A DNA stretch of 64,000 nt, from NCBI RefSeq assembly GCF_016019885.1, contig NZ_JAEANY010000002.1:1-64000 (forward strand), written 5' to 3'. Source of the DNA: Aurantiacibacter sediminis. Lineage in GTDB: Bacteria; Pseudomonadota; Alphaproteobacteria; Sphingomonadales; Sphingomonadaceae. Under the pieces are notes generated by a model. That model was not told the origin of the DNA and searched no databases. It saw nothing but the letters and a program-made list of their open reading frames with translations. The position numbers and the translations under genes were made by a program. Positions 36,875 to 44,839 of the stretch are shown in pieces (position 1 is the first letter of the stretch; every line of letters begins with the position of its first letter).

Positions 36875-37846
36875 ATGGCTGAGGCCGATTTTGCGTATTC
36901 ATTGGCTGTCGATGCGGCTGGCCTGCCATTGGCGGTTTCCATTTTCGCCGATGATCGGGTGCTGCTCGATCAAATGCAGGATGATGTCGCACAGGCCGGC
37001 CTGACGGTGCGCGAAAGCGGTGATCTGGCGCAATTGCTGGCGGGCGATGTTCGAGCTTTGGGAGAGTTGGTGCTTGTCGATTGCCCCAATCCCGATGCAG
37101 CGGCGATGGCTGTGCTGGCGCGGCTGGACAGCCGGGCGGGCAATTCGGGCGCGCGCCTGATCCTCTCAACTAATATCGAAGCGCTTGATGCCGTTTTTGC
37201 TTGTTGCTGCCAGTCGAGCCCTCAAATTCTGGTCAATCCGCTGCGCGCTGAACGCGTGATCGCGCTCGGCCGTGTGCTCGCAGACATTCCCAATCTGCGC
37301 GTGCGCGAATTGTCGGAGGAAGACCGGTTGACGCTGTTGCGGCTCACCGAGCAGGTCGGGCATATTGCGGAGCGGCTGGACCGGCTCGATAGTGCAAGCG
37401 GCTGGGGCCAGAATGCCGGCGGCGGCGCTTTTCGGTTCGAAAGCCCGAAAGAGGGATATCGCACCGAGAATGATCTGATCCGCAAGCCGCGCCCGCCGCT
37501 GCCTGACGCGCGGCTGGTCCGGCAGATCATTGCCCAGCGTAAGGCACGGGCGAAATTTTTCGACGACTACCTTTTTGCCGATCCTGCATGGGATATGCTG
37601 CTCGACCTGACCGCAGCGCGAGTGGAGCACCAGCGCGTTTCAGTCACTTCGCTGTGCATTGCATCTGGCGTCCCTGCGACGACCGCACTGCGATGGATCG
37701 GACAAATGATCGAAGCCGGGCTGTTCGAGCGCGTGGAAGACGATGCCGATCGCCGCCGCGCCTTTATCGATCTGAGTGACAAGGCAGCGGACGCCATGGC
37801 GCGCTATTTCGAGGAGATCGGGCAGGGCGCACTCATGGCGGCGTAA
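36875..37846 (+). CDS. Winged-helix (MarR-like) regulator with receiver-like N-domain
   Basis: A 323-residue protein in two parts. Residues 18 to about 140 have the alpha/beta rhythm of a response-regulator domain (LAVSIFADDRVLLDQMQ; GELVLVDCPNPDA, with a D at the phospho-site position; ARLILSTN) but no clear conserved Lys. Residues about 235-315 are a winged helix (VTSLCIASGVPATTALRWIGQMIEAGLFERVEDDADRR, split). The start is ATG 36875, with GGGGAA eight or nine bases upstream; GTG codons just before it are alternatives. Tandem LexA-type boxes 29 bases upstream suggest induction by DNA damage. Targets are unknown. Confidence 0.75.
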   Translation: MAEADFAYSLAVDAAGLPLAVSIFADDRVLLDQMQDDVAQAGLTVRESGDLAQLLAGDVRALGELVLVDCPNPDAAAMAVLARLDSRAGNSGARLILSTNIEALDAVFACCCQSSPQILVNPLRAERVIALGRVLADIPNLRVRELSEEDRLTLLRLTEQVGHIAERLDRLDSASGWGQNAGGGAFRFESPKEGYRTENDLIRKPRPPLPDARLVRQIIAQRKARAKFFDDYLFADPAWDMLLDLTAARVEHQRVSVTSLCIASGVPATTALRWIGQMIEAGLFERVEDDADRRRAFIDLSDKAADAMARYFEEIGQGALMAA

Positions 37847-37853
37847 GCCAGAC

Positions 37854-38840
37854 CTAGCGGTTGTCGAAGGCGTCCTGTGCGCTTGCGCGATCGGTAATGC
37901 CGTTCGCCACCAGCACCTGCAGCAATACGCGCGCCTTGGACGGCCCGAGCGCGCGCGCGGCAATAAAGCCTTCGTCTTCATCGCTGGGTTCAGGATCGAC
38001 AAGTCCCTCATCCACACGCGTCGCGCGCACCACCGGTATGCCGAGGCATACCGCCTCTGCCAGAGCTTCGCGCACCATGTCGGGCATATTGCCTTCGCCC
38101 ATGCCAGCCAGCACAATCCCTTTCGCACCCTTCGCCACCGCGTGTTCCACATAGCTCGCGTCCATTCCGGCAAAGGCATGCAGGATCGGGACGGCCGGGA
38201 AAGTTTCGGGAAAGGCGAAGCGGGCCGCTTCATTCGTGCGCCAGGGAGGTGAGAGCCAATCGAGCGTGGAGGGCGTAGCAAGAGCTATCGGCCCACGCGG
38301 AAAACCGTCGAATGCGTTGGACCCGGCGGTGCGTGCTTTACGCACATCGCGCGCGGAGAATACATGATCGCTCATAACCAGAAGCACGCCGCGTCCGGCA
38401 GCATCCATGTCTGCGGCGACTTTCACTGCATTGGCGAAGTTCCTGAGGCCATCGCTGCCCACAGCATCGGCTGGCCGCATTGCCCCAACCACCACCACGG
38501 GCTTCGTGGTGGGCAACGTCAGGTCGAGCAGAAAGGCAGTCTCTTCCGCCGTGTCGGTCCCATGCGTGATGATGACCCCGCCACACGCAGGATCGCGCAT
38601 CGCCGCAGCGCAGGCGCTGTGCAATTCGCGCCAGATTTCAGGTCCGATATTGGCCGAATCGATGGCGGCCACCTGCTTGCCTTCAAGCCGTGCATTTACG
38701 CCCAGTGTGTCGAATTCGACGAGAAAATCGGCAATATTGATCTGGCCGGGCCGATAATCGCGCCGCGTGGCAGAGCCAGCCTGCCCGGCAATCGTGCCGC
38801 CCGTAGCAAGGACAAGGATGGAGGTTTCGGCGGATGGCAA
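37854..38840 (-). CDS. L-asparaginase (type II family)
   Basis: A 328-residue asparaginase hydrolysing asparagine to aspartate and ammonia. Both catalytic Thr motifs are present: LVLATGGTIAG (about 9-19) and IITHGTDTAEETAF, with the Lys-like centre LRNFANAVKVAAD. I place the start at TTG 38840, which has GGGAG at a good distance and puts the first motif at the usual place. An ATG at 38921 would add 27 residues that include a perfect palindrome and read like noncoding DNA. There is no obvious signal peptide, so it is probably cytosolic. It lies just downstream of tRNA-Val on the same strand. Confidence 0.88.
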   Translation of the reverse strand: MPSAETSILVLATGGTIAGQAGSATRRDYRPGQINIADFLVEFDTLGVNARLEGKQVAAIDSANIGPEIWRELHSACAAAMRDPACGGVIITHGTDTAEETAFLLDLTLPTTKPVVVVGAMRPADAVGSDGLRNFANAVKVAADMDAAGRGVLLVMSDHVFSARDVRKARTAGSNAFDGFPRGPIALATPSTLDWLSPPWRTNEAARFAFPETFPAVPILHAFAGMDASYVEHAVAKGAKGIVLAGMGEGNMPDMVREALAEAVCLGIPVVRATRVDEGLVDPEPSDEDEGFIAARALGPSKARVLLQVLVANGITDRASAQDAFDNR

Positions 38841-38898
38841 AGCTGGGGAACTCCCGGAGCGTGTTCCTCCCGCGCTTGCGCTTGGGAGTTTTTCAGCC

Positions 38899-38921
38899 GT
38901 GAATGTCCCCCGGACATTCAC
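38899..38921 (-). terminator. Perfect 10-base palindrome downstream of tRNA-Val
   Basis: GTGAATGTCC (38899-38908) and GGACATTCAC (38912-38921) pair perfectly around a three-base loop, 15 bases beyond the 3' end of the minus-strand tRNA-Val gene. It is most simply a 3' processing or termination hairpin for the tRNA transcript, though the T-run (ATTTTT-like) lies before rather than after the stem. The ATG of a longer asparaginase reading lies inside it. Confidence 0.45.
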
Positions 38922-38935
38922 GAGTCATGAAAAAC

Positions 38936-39011
38936 TGGTGGGCGATGACAGGCTCGAACTGCCGACCCTCTCGGTGTAAACGAGATGCTCTACCAACTGA
39001 GCTAATCGCCC
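38936..39011 (-). tRNA. tRNA-Val (anticodon UAC)
   Basis: A 76-base tRNA with encoded CCA. The acceptor stem GGGCGAT pairs with ATCGCCC; the D-arm contains AGCTCAGTTGGTAGAGC; the anticodon stem TCTCG/CGAGA frames loop TTTACAC with anticodon TAC; the T-arm has GGTTCGA-type sequence (AGTTCGAGC). It decodes GUA and, by wobble, other valine codons. It is a single gene on the minus strand, flanked by the palindrome at 38899-38921 and by the start of the FAD monooxygenase on the other strand. Confidence 0.96.
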
Positions 39012-39072
39012 CTACACTGGTCGTGTAGCTGGCGCGCCTTAGCGAAAGGTTGATCGGGGCAAAAGAGAAAAT

Positions 39073-40323
39073 ATGCAGAAAATCGACATTGCGATTGCCG
39101 GATGCGGCATTGCCGGGCTGGCGGCTGCGCTCATGTTGCATCGGCAGGGACACCGCGTAACGCTGTATGAGCGATTTGCCGAAGCGCGCCCCATAGGCTC
39201 CGGCCTGATGATCCAGCCGACGGGGCTGGCGGTACTTGACGCGCTGGGCCTGGCCGAGTCTGCTATCGCGCGCGGTGCGCCGGTCGACGGCTTATGGGGG
39301 CTCAATATCGAGGGCAAGCCTGTGCTGGAGGCCGCTTATGTCGATCTCCCCTATTCCGATGCGGTGGGTATCGGCATTCACCGTGCGAGCCTTTTTGCGG
39401 CACTCTTTGACGCTGTGCAGGCCGAAGGTATTGCGATTGAAACCGGACGTGAGGTCACCGGGACATCTGTCGATACCGATGGTCGTACGCTCTCTTTTGT
39501 CGATGGCAGTGCATCGTCCGGATTCGATCTGGTGATCGATTCGCTTGGTGTCGGTTCGCCGCTTGTCCCACCTGCGGATGCCATCCTGCCGTTCGGCGCG
39601 CTTTGGGCGACCGTCGATTGGCCCTCATCGGGGCCATTCAATCCGCGACTGCTCGAACAACGCTATCGCCGTGCGGATCAGATGGTGGGCTTGCTGCCGA
39701 TCGGCCAAGGGAAAGCAGCGTTCTTCTGGTCAATGAAGGGTCAAGATTACGAGGGCTGGAAAAATAGGGGGATGGCGGCCTTCTATGAGGAGGTTTGCAC
39801 TCTGTGGCCTGCACTTGCTCCGGTCATGGAGCAGTTGACCGATCCGGAGCAACTGACTTTAGCCCGCTATGCCCACCGCACCAGTCCGCATGCCACAGGT
39901 GATCGAATCGCGCACATCGGGGATAGCTGGCACGCTGCCAGTCCCCAGTTGGGGCAGGGTGCCAATATGGCGCTGCTCGATGCGCGCGGCCTCGCCGTGG
40001 CCATGGAAAATTCAGGCGATCTGGAAGAGGCTTTGTCCACCTATGTGCGCCTGCGCGCATCGCACGTCCGGCTGTATCAGGCGCTGACCTGGCTGTTCAC
40101 TCCGCCATTTCAGTCGGATTCGATCTGGCCTGCGATATTCCGCGATCTCTTTATGGCGCCGGCTTCGCGCGTGCCGCCGGGTCCGGCATTAAAAGCGCAT
40201 CTGGTGGCGGGATTGGCTGGTGCGCGCTTGTCGGAGTTGGACCTGGCCAAACCGGATTACACGGCGCTCAATCAGAGCGAGCCGAGGATCTCTTCCCGTG
40301 CAGATGCGCTGGCCCAATCATAG
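39073..40323 (+). CDS. FAD-dependent monooxygenase
   Basis: A 416-residue flavoprotein of the PHBH/UbiH-like class A monooxygenase group. The FAD-binding GCGIAGLAAALMLHRQGHRVTLYER (about 11-34, split) and HIGDSWHAASPQLGQGANMALLDA (about 278-301) are intact; the second region normally reads GDAAH. The middle DSLGVGSPL replaces the usual DGxxS. It may hydroxylate an aromatic substrate, but none can be named. Its 3' end overlaps the convergent TlpA-like gene by about 52 bases, an unusually long antisense overlap. Confidence 0.8.
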   Translation: MQKIDIAIAGCGIAGLAAALMLHRQGHRVTLYERFAEARPIGSGLMIQPTGLAVLDALGLAESAIARGAPVDGLWGLNIEGKPVLEAAYVDLPYSDAVGIGIHRASLFAALFDAVQAEGIAIETGREVTGTSVDTDGRTLSFVDGSASSGFDLVIDSLGVGSPLVPPADAILPFGALWATVDWPSSGPFNPRLLEQRYRRADQMVGLLPIGQGKAAFFWSMKGQDYEGWKNRGMAAFYEEVCTLWPALAPVMEQLTDPEQLTLARYAHRTSPHATGDRIAHIGDSWHAASPQLGQGANMALLDARGLAVAMENSGDLEEALSTYVRLRASHVRLYQALTWLFTPPFQSDSIWPAIFRDLFMAPASRVPPGPALKAHLVAGLAGARLSELDLAKPDYTALNQSEPRISSRADALAQS

Positions 40324-40850
40324 GCGCCGATCACGCGCCAGACTTCGCGACCCTCCGCATCGTAGAGAATGGTGAGCGGCAGCACCGCACCGCCGCCATA
40401 GGAGAAGGCGAGCTCGTTTTCCTCGTCCATCCATTGCGGGAGGTTGGGGAGGTCGTTCGCCTCGAAGAACGGGACCACCACTTCTGCGCCGCGCAGGTCC
40501 TCGCTGATAGTCATCACACGGACCTGACCGTCCAGATCGGCGGCTAGGCTATCCAGCAAGGGCATTTCTACGACGCAGGGCGCGCACCATGTCGCCCACA
40601 AATTGACCAGCACCGGTTCGTCCAAATCGGTGAGCGTCAGCATCTCGCCATCGGGCGTCGCGACGGTAACTTCGGGAATGGGGTCACCGGCAAAACTGCG
40701 ATCCAGCGTGCCGGTCAGCACGTCAGCTGCGCTTTCGCCCTCAACAGCCGTGCTTTCTTGCGCCTCGTCTGCCGCCCCGGTATCGCACGCGGCAAGCAGG
40801 CCTGCGGCAAGGCACGCACATGCGATCGAAGGAAAGTTGATCTTGGCCAC
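40272..40850 (-). CDS. TlpA-like disulfide reductase lipoprotein
   Basis: A 192-residue thioredoxin-fold lipoprotein (lipobox LAAC, C22). The redox motif WCAPC sits in [19 protein letters not shown], and cis-Pro is in [13 protein letters not shown], as in TlpA/ResA proteins. Predicted to be tethered in the periplasm, reducing disulfides in proteins such as apocytochrome c or CuA-site proteins. The start is GTG 40850, with AGAGGA eight bases upstream; the ORF extension to 40958 is not supported. This start overlaps the divergent argH start (TTG 40843). The DsbD-family protein at 10.9 kb could recharge it. Confidence 0.85.
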   Translation of the reverse strand: MAKINFPSIACACLAAGLLAACDTGAADEAQESTAVEGESAADVLTGTLDRSFAGDPIPEVTVATPDGEMLTLTDLDEPVLVNLWATWCAPCVVEMPLLDSLAADLDGQVRVMTISEDLRGAEVVVPFFEANDLPNLPQWMDEENELAFSYGGGAVLPLTILYDAEGREVWRVIGAYDWASASAREEILGSL

Positions 40851-42261
40851 GGATGATTCCTCTAACGCCCAGTCGGGCAATACGATGTGGGGCGGCAGGT
40901 TCGCAGATGGACCTAGTGCGATCATGCGCGAAATCAATGCCTCCATCCCCTTCGACAAGGCGCTGTGGCGGCAGGATATTGCGGCGAGCAGGGCGCATGT
41001 CGCGATGCTGGCCGCCTGCGATATCGTAACCGATGATGACGCCGAAACGATAATCGACGGACTTGAGAAAATCGCGGCAGAATATGAAGCGGACGGGGTC
41101 CCGGAGAACTGGGACCTCGAAGATATTCACATGACGACAGAGGCGCGGCTGGCTGAGCTGATCGGCCCTGTCGCCGGACGCCTGCACACCGCGCGCAGCC
41201 GCAATGATCAGGTGGCAACCGATTTTCGCCTCTGGACGCGCGATACGATCGACCAGACGCTGGCGGGCCTACAAGCCTTGCAGTGCGCGCTGGTCAGCCG
41301 CGCGGATGAACATTCGGGCAGCATCATGCCGGGTTTTACGCATCTGCAAACTGCACAGCCGGTAACCCTCGGTCATCACCTGATGGCCTATTACGAAATG
41401 GTCAGCCGCGATGTGGCGCGCTTTACCGAGGCGCGCGCCAGGCTCAACCAGTCGCCGCTCGGCAGTGCTGCGCTGGCGGGGACGGGTTTCCCGATCGATC
41501 GCGAAATGACCGCGCAGGCGCTCGGCTTCGATGCGCCCACCGCGAACAGTCTCGATGCCGTGTCGGACCGCGATTTCGCGCTCGATTTCCTCGCTGCAGC
41601 CAGCCAATGCGCGCTGCATCTCTCTCGCCTGGCTGAGGAGTTCGTGATCTGGGCGAGCCAGCCCTTCGGCTTCGTGCGCATGCCCGATGCGCTCTCGACC
41701 GGCAGCTCCATCATGCCGCAGAAGAAGAACCCTGACGCAGCTGAGCTGGTGCGCGGCCATGCCGGGCGCATTGTCGGCTGCCACACTGCGCTGATGGTCA
41801 CAATGAAGGGCCTGCCGCTAGCCTATTCCAAGGATATGCAGGACGATAAACCTCCCGTGTTTGAAGCGGCGGGACTGCTGCAACTTTGTATCGCGGCGAT
41901 GACAGGAATGGTCGACGGAGCCGATTTCCGCACCGAGCGCATGCGACAGGCCGCAGAACTCGGCTACGCGACCGCCACGGATCTCGCCGACTGGCTGGTG
42001 CGTGAGGCGGATATCCCATTCCGAGAGGCGCATCACATTACGGGCGCTGCGGTGAAGCTGGCGGAAAGCAAGGGTGCAGCGTTGGACGAGCTGTCGCTTA
42101 CGGAACTGCAGGATATCGATGCGCGTATTGATGATCGCGTGTACAGCGCGCTGTCGGTCGAGGCATCGGTCGCCGCTCGCGCATCATACGGGGGCACTGC
42201 GCCGGATCAGGTGCGCAAACAGGTGGCAAAGGCCCGCCAGAAATTGGGAATGGACACATGA
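40843..42261 (+). CDS. argH: Argininosuccinate lyase
   Basis: The last step of arginine synthesis: argininosuccinate to arginine and fumarate. The 472-residue protein has TMWGGRF near the N-terminus, [14 protein letters not shown] and the fumarase/lyase signature [12 protein letters not shown] with catalytic Ser. The start chosen is TTG 40843, preceded by AAGGAAAG about six bases upstream. The first ATG (40879) would begin at MWGGRF, shorter than usual. The start region overlaps the TlpA-like start on the other strand by eight bases. The stop overlaps the LptM-like gene as ATGA. Confidence 0.95.
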   Translation: MATDDSSNAQSGNTMWGGRFADGPSAIMREINASIPFDKALWRQDIAASRAHVAMLAACDIVTDDDAETIIDGLEKIAAEYEADGVPENWDLEDIHMTTEARLAELIGPVAGRLHTARSRNDQVATDFRLWTRDTIDQTLAGLQALQCALVSRADEHSGSIMPGFTHLQTAQPVTLGHHLMAYYEMVSRDVARFTEARARLNQSPLGSAALAGTGFPIDREMTAQALGFDAPTANSLDAVSDRDFALDFLAAASQCALHLSRLAEEFVIWASQPFGFVRMPDALSTGSSIMPQKKNPDAAELVRGHAGRIVGCHTALMVTMKGLPLAYSKDMQDDKPPVFEAAGLLQLCIAAMTGMVDGADFRTERMRQAAELGYATATDLADWLVREADIPFREAHHITGAAVKLAESKGAALDELSLTELQDIDARIDDRVYSALSVEASVAARASYGGTAPDQVRKQVAKARQKLGMDT

Positions 42262-42500
42262 AACGCATTGCCCTCGCATTGGTCGCCACCGCCGCTCTTG
42301 CCGCATGCGGGCAACGCGCGCCGCTTGAACCAGCCGCCGGCGAAACCCTTCCGCCGCCACCATACGGCGCGAGCGAACCGCTGACAGCAGAAGAGTTGCT
42401 CGAACCCGATCCGCAAGCTGTTCCCGAACGCAGTGTGGAGCTGCGCCGCGAAAGTGAAGAGCGTGAGGACGATCCGTTCGATCTTCCACCGGAAAGCTGA
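42258..42500 (+). CDS. LptM-like small lipoprotein
   Basis: An 80-residue lipoprotein with signal peptide and lipobox LAAC (C17). The sequence just after the cysteine, [10 protein letters not shown]-like (here [10 protein letters not shown]), resembles the CGQKGPL motif of LptM/YifL, which helps LptD fold in the outer membrane. The rest is Pro/Glu-rich and probably disordered. It lies between argH and lysA with ATGA overlap to argH, a position where such lipoproteins are commonly found. The LptM assignment rests on a short motif and context. Confidence 0.65.
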   Translation: MKRIALALVATAALAACGQRAPLEPAAGETLPPPPYGASEPLTAEELLEPDPQAVPERSVELRRESEEREDDPFDLPPES

Positions 42501-42503
42501 GTT

Positions 42504-43775
42504 TTGGACCATTTTCAGATCCGCAATGGCGAGCTTTATGCCGAAAATGTGCCGCTTTCGCGCATCGCAGACAAGGTCGGCACACCCGTTTACGTCTATT
42601 CGCGCGCCACGTTCGAGCGGCATGCCAGAGTATTCAAGGAAGCCCTGAGCGGCCTCGAAAAGCCGCCGCATCTCGCCTTTGCAGTGAAAAGCAATCCCAA
42701 CCTTGCGGTGCTCAAATTGCTGAGCCGCGAAGGCTATGGCGCGGACGTCGTTTCCGGCGGGGAACTGGCGCGCGCTCTGCAAGCTGGCATGCCGGCCAGG
42801 GACATTGTTTTCTCTGGCGTGGGCAAGACGCGCGAGGAATTGCAGGCTGGCCTCGAAGCGAAAATCGGACAGTTCAACATTGAAAGCGCCGAAGAAGGGC
42901 TGGAGCTTGGCCGGATCGCGCAAAGCTGGGATGTCGTTGCGCCCTGTGCCTTGCGAGTGAATCCGGATGTCGATGCGGGCACGCATGACAAGATTTCGAC
43001 CGGCAAGGCGGATAACAAATTCGGTGTCCCGATCAATCGCGCGGGTGAAATTTTCGATACTTTGACCAAGGCTCCTGATTGCGCGCTCAATCTGCGAGGG
43101 ATCGCGGTCCATATCGGTAGCCAGCTTTCCGATCTTTCACCGCTGGAGCGGGCCTTTGAGAAGCTTGGCAGCCTGCTCCGCGATCTCCGCGCGGCTGGCC
43201 ACACGATCACCCATGTCGATTTGGGCGGCGGGCTTGGTGTGCCCTATCGCAAAGGCGAAGTGACACCGTCTCCTGCCGAATACGGCGAAATGGTCGCGCG
43301 CATCACGAAAGGCTGGGATGTTACGCTGATGTTCGAGCCCGGACGTGTGATCGCTGGAAATGCGGGCGTTTTGCTGACCCGCGTGATCCGCGTGAAGAAG
43401 GGCCTCAACCATCCCTTCGTGATTGTCGATGCGGCAATGAATGATCTGGCCAGGCCCGCGCTTTACGGGGCGTGGCACGATTTCGATGCGGTGCGCCCCT
43501 CAGGCGAACGGATGATGGCCAATATCGTGGGCCCGATTTGCGAGACCGGTGACACTTTCGCAATGGACCGGGAGATCGACGCGCTGGCCTCAGGCGATCT
43601 TGCCGTGTTCCGCACTGCCGGAGCCTACGGTGCTACCATGGCGAGCAGTTACAATTCGCGCGGCTTCGTGGCTGAAGTCATGGTGGATGGCAGCGACTAT
43701 GCCGTAGTCGCCGATCGCATCCTGCCGGGAGCCATCGCCGATGCAGAGCGCGTTCCAGACTTCCTGCTCAGCTAG
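42504..43775 (+). CDS. lysA: Diaminopimelate decarboxylase
   Basis: A PLP enzyme making lysine from meso-diaminopimelate, 423 residues. The PLP-binding Lys is in FAVKSNPNLAVL; HIGSQLSDLSP and the glycine-rich THVDLGGGLGVPY hold the phosphate. GPICETGDTFA provides the active-site Cys of the partner subunit. The start is TTG 42504, four bases after the lipoprotein gene, with GGAAAG upstream. Positioned in argH-lipoprotein-lysA, so arginine and lysine genes share a transcript. Confidence 0.95.
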   Translation: MDHFQIRNGELYAENVPLSRIADKVGTPVYVYSRATFERHARVFKEALSGLEKPPHLAFAVKSNPNLAVLKLLSREGYGADVVSGGELARALQAGMPARDIVFSGVGKTREELQAGLEAKIGQFNIESAEEGLELGRIAQSWDVVAPCALRVNPDVDAGTHDKISTGKADNKFGVPINRAGEIFDTLTKAPDCALNLRGIAVHIGSQLSDLSPLERAFEKLGSLLRDLRAAGHTITHVDLGGGLGVPYRKGEVTPSPAEYGEMVARITKGWDVTLMFEPGRVIAGNAGVLLTRVIRVKKGLNHPFVIVDAAMNDLARPALYGAWHDFDAVRPSGERMMANIVGPICETGDTFAMDREIDALASGDLAVFRTAGAYGATMASSYNSRGFVAEVMVDGSDYAVVADRILPGAIADAERVPDFLLS

Positions 43776-43778
43776 CCG

Positions 43779-44567
43779 ATGCAGTCGCTCCCGCTCTTCC
43801 ACCAGCTGACCGGCAAGCCGGTTATCGTGCTGGGCGAGGGCGAGATGGCGGAGCCAAAGCGGCGGCTGGTGGAGCGAGCCGGCGCGCGCATAATCACCGA
43901 CATGCAGACCGGAATAGATGAAGGGGCGCGAATCGCTTTTGTCGCGCATGACGACGCTGCTATGTGCGAGGCGGATGCGATCCGTCTGCGTTGCGCGGGG
44001 TTGCTGGTGAATGTGGTCGACCGGCCCGATCTGTGCGATTTCACCACGCCGAGCATTCTCGATCGCGATCCGGTGCTTGTCGCTGTCGGCACGGGCGGAG
44101 CATCGGCGGGCCTCGCCAAGCAATTGCGTCTGCGGCTGGAAAAGCTGCTTCCCGCAGATCTTGGGAAGCTTGCCTTGAAGCTATTTGGCGCGCGCGATGC
44201 GATCAAGGCGCGCTTTCCGATCATGGCAGAACGCCGCCGCGCTCTCGATGACGCGATGGCTGAGGGTGGCCCGCTCGATCCTCTACGAGAAGGCGGACCT
44301 TCCCGGCTCGATAAATGGCTGGCAGGCGCAGGCGATATCGCCTCCTCGCAGACAATCACCTTCACTCTCACAAGCGATGATCCCGAAGATCTGACGCTGC
44401 GTCTGTCGCGCCTTCTCGGAAGCGCCGATGCCATCATCGCCGATCCGGAAATCCCGGCAGAAATCCTTGCACGTGCCAGGGCAGATGCGCAGCGCTTAAC
44501 CCAGCCCTTCGAGGGCCCGGAACCAGATGGTTTGGTCCTCGTACTCAAAAGAGGAAAATTACAATAA
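43779..44567 (+). CDS. Siroheme-synthase N-domain protein (precorrin-2 dehydrogenase-like)
   Basis: A 262-residue protein resembling the N-terminal half of CysG/Met8, which oxidises precorrin-2 and inserts iron. Residues 1-110 include VIVLGEGEMAEPKRRLVERAGA, a Rossmann-like segment in place of the canonical GGGxVA, and LVNVVDRPDLCDFTTPSIL with the conserved Asp. A dimerisation-domain-like region follows. The methyltransferase half of CysG is absent, although the C-terminal 60 residues (TLRLSRLLGSADAIIADPE) echo its start. It begins four bases after lysA. Catalytic competence is uncertain because of the altered glycine motif. Confidence 0.72.
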   Translation: MQSLPLFHQLTGKPVIVLGEGEMAEPKRRLVERAGARIITDMQTGIDEGARIAFVAHDDAAMCEADAIRLRCAGLLVNVVDRPDLCDFTTPSILDRDPVLVAVGTGGASAGLAKQLRLRLEKLLPADLGKLALKLFGARDAIKARFPIMAERRRALDDAMAEGGPLDPLREGGPSRLDKWLAGAGDIASSQTITFTLTSDDPEDLTLRLSRLLGSADAIIADPEIPAEILARARADAQRLTQPFEGPEPDGLVLVLKRGKLQ

Positions 44568-44598
44568 ACACAGGAATTACAGCAATTTAATTTCAAAA

Positions 44599-44643
44599 CG
44601 TCAGTCTCTGACGGCAGGCTTCATGCAGGTCGACACGGTGTCG
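44599..44643. promoter_or_regulatory. Two inverted repeats upstream of the 51-residue peptide gene
   Basis: In the 98-base gap before the peptide gene lie CGTCAG-TCT-CTGACG (44599-44613) and CGACAC-G-GTGTCG (44631-44643). The second can be extended by a few imperfect pairs on each side. Both could be operator sites or mRNA hairpins; the second ends 22 bases before ATG 44666. The gap is also noticeably AT-rich at its left end. Confidence 0.4.
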
Positions 44644-44665
44644 GCCATGCAAATGGAGAACTGCA

Positions 44666-44821
44666 ATGAAACTTCCCAAGATCGATGTCGCCAGCCTGCC
44701 GGACCTCGATAAACTGACAGGCTTTTTCGGAGCTTCGGAAGGCCCGGGCCATGATGACACGATCATTGTCATCGCCACCATCGTTTATGACAGCAACCCA
44801 CCGTTCAGTGGGCTGTTCTGA
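44666..44821 (+). CDS. Small peptide, candidate RiPP precursor
   Basis: A 51-residue peptide too short for routine ORF calls. The start is ATG 44666, with GGAG eight bases upstream. The N-terminal part (KLPKIDVASLPDLDKLTGFF) is amphipathic and charged, like a leader. It is followed by GASEGPGHDD and then a hydrophobic segment TIIVIATIVYDSNPPFSGLF with Tyr, Asp, Asn, two Pro and no Cys. It lacks a signal peptide, and the hydrophobic run is too short for a membrane helix. It is 18 bases upstream of two co-directional genes of unknown function. A precursor for a modified peptide is my inference. I do not recognise a named family. Confidence 0.6.
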   Translation: MKLPKIDVASLPDLDKLTGFFGASEGPGHDDTIIVIATIVYDSNPPFSGLF

Positions 44822-44839
44822 TCGGGTTGGGTCGAGGCG

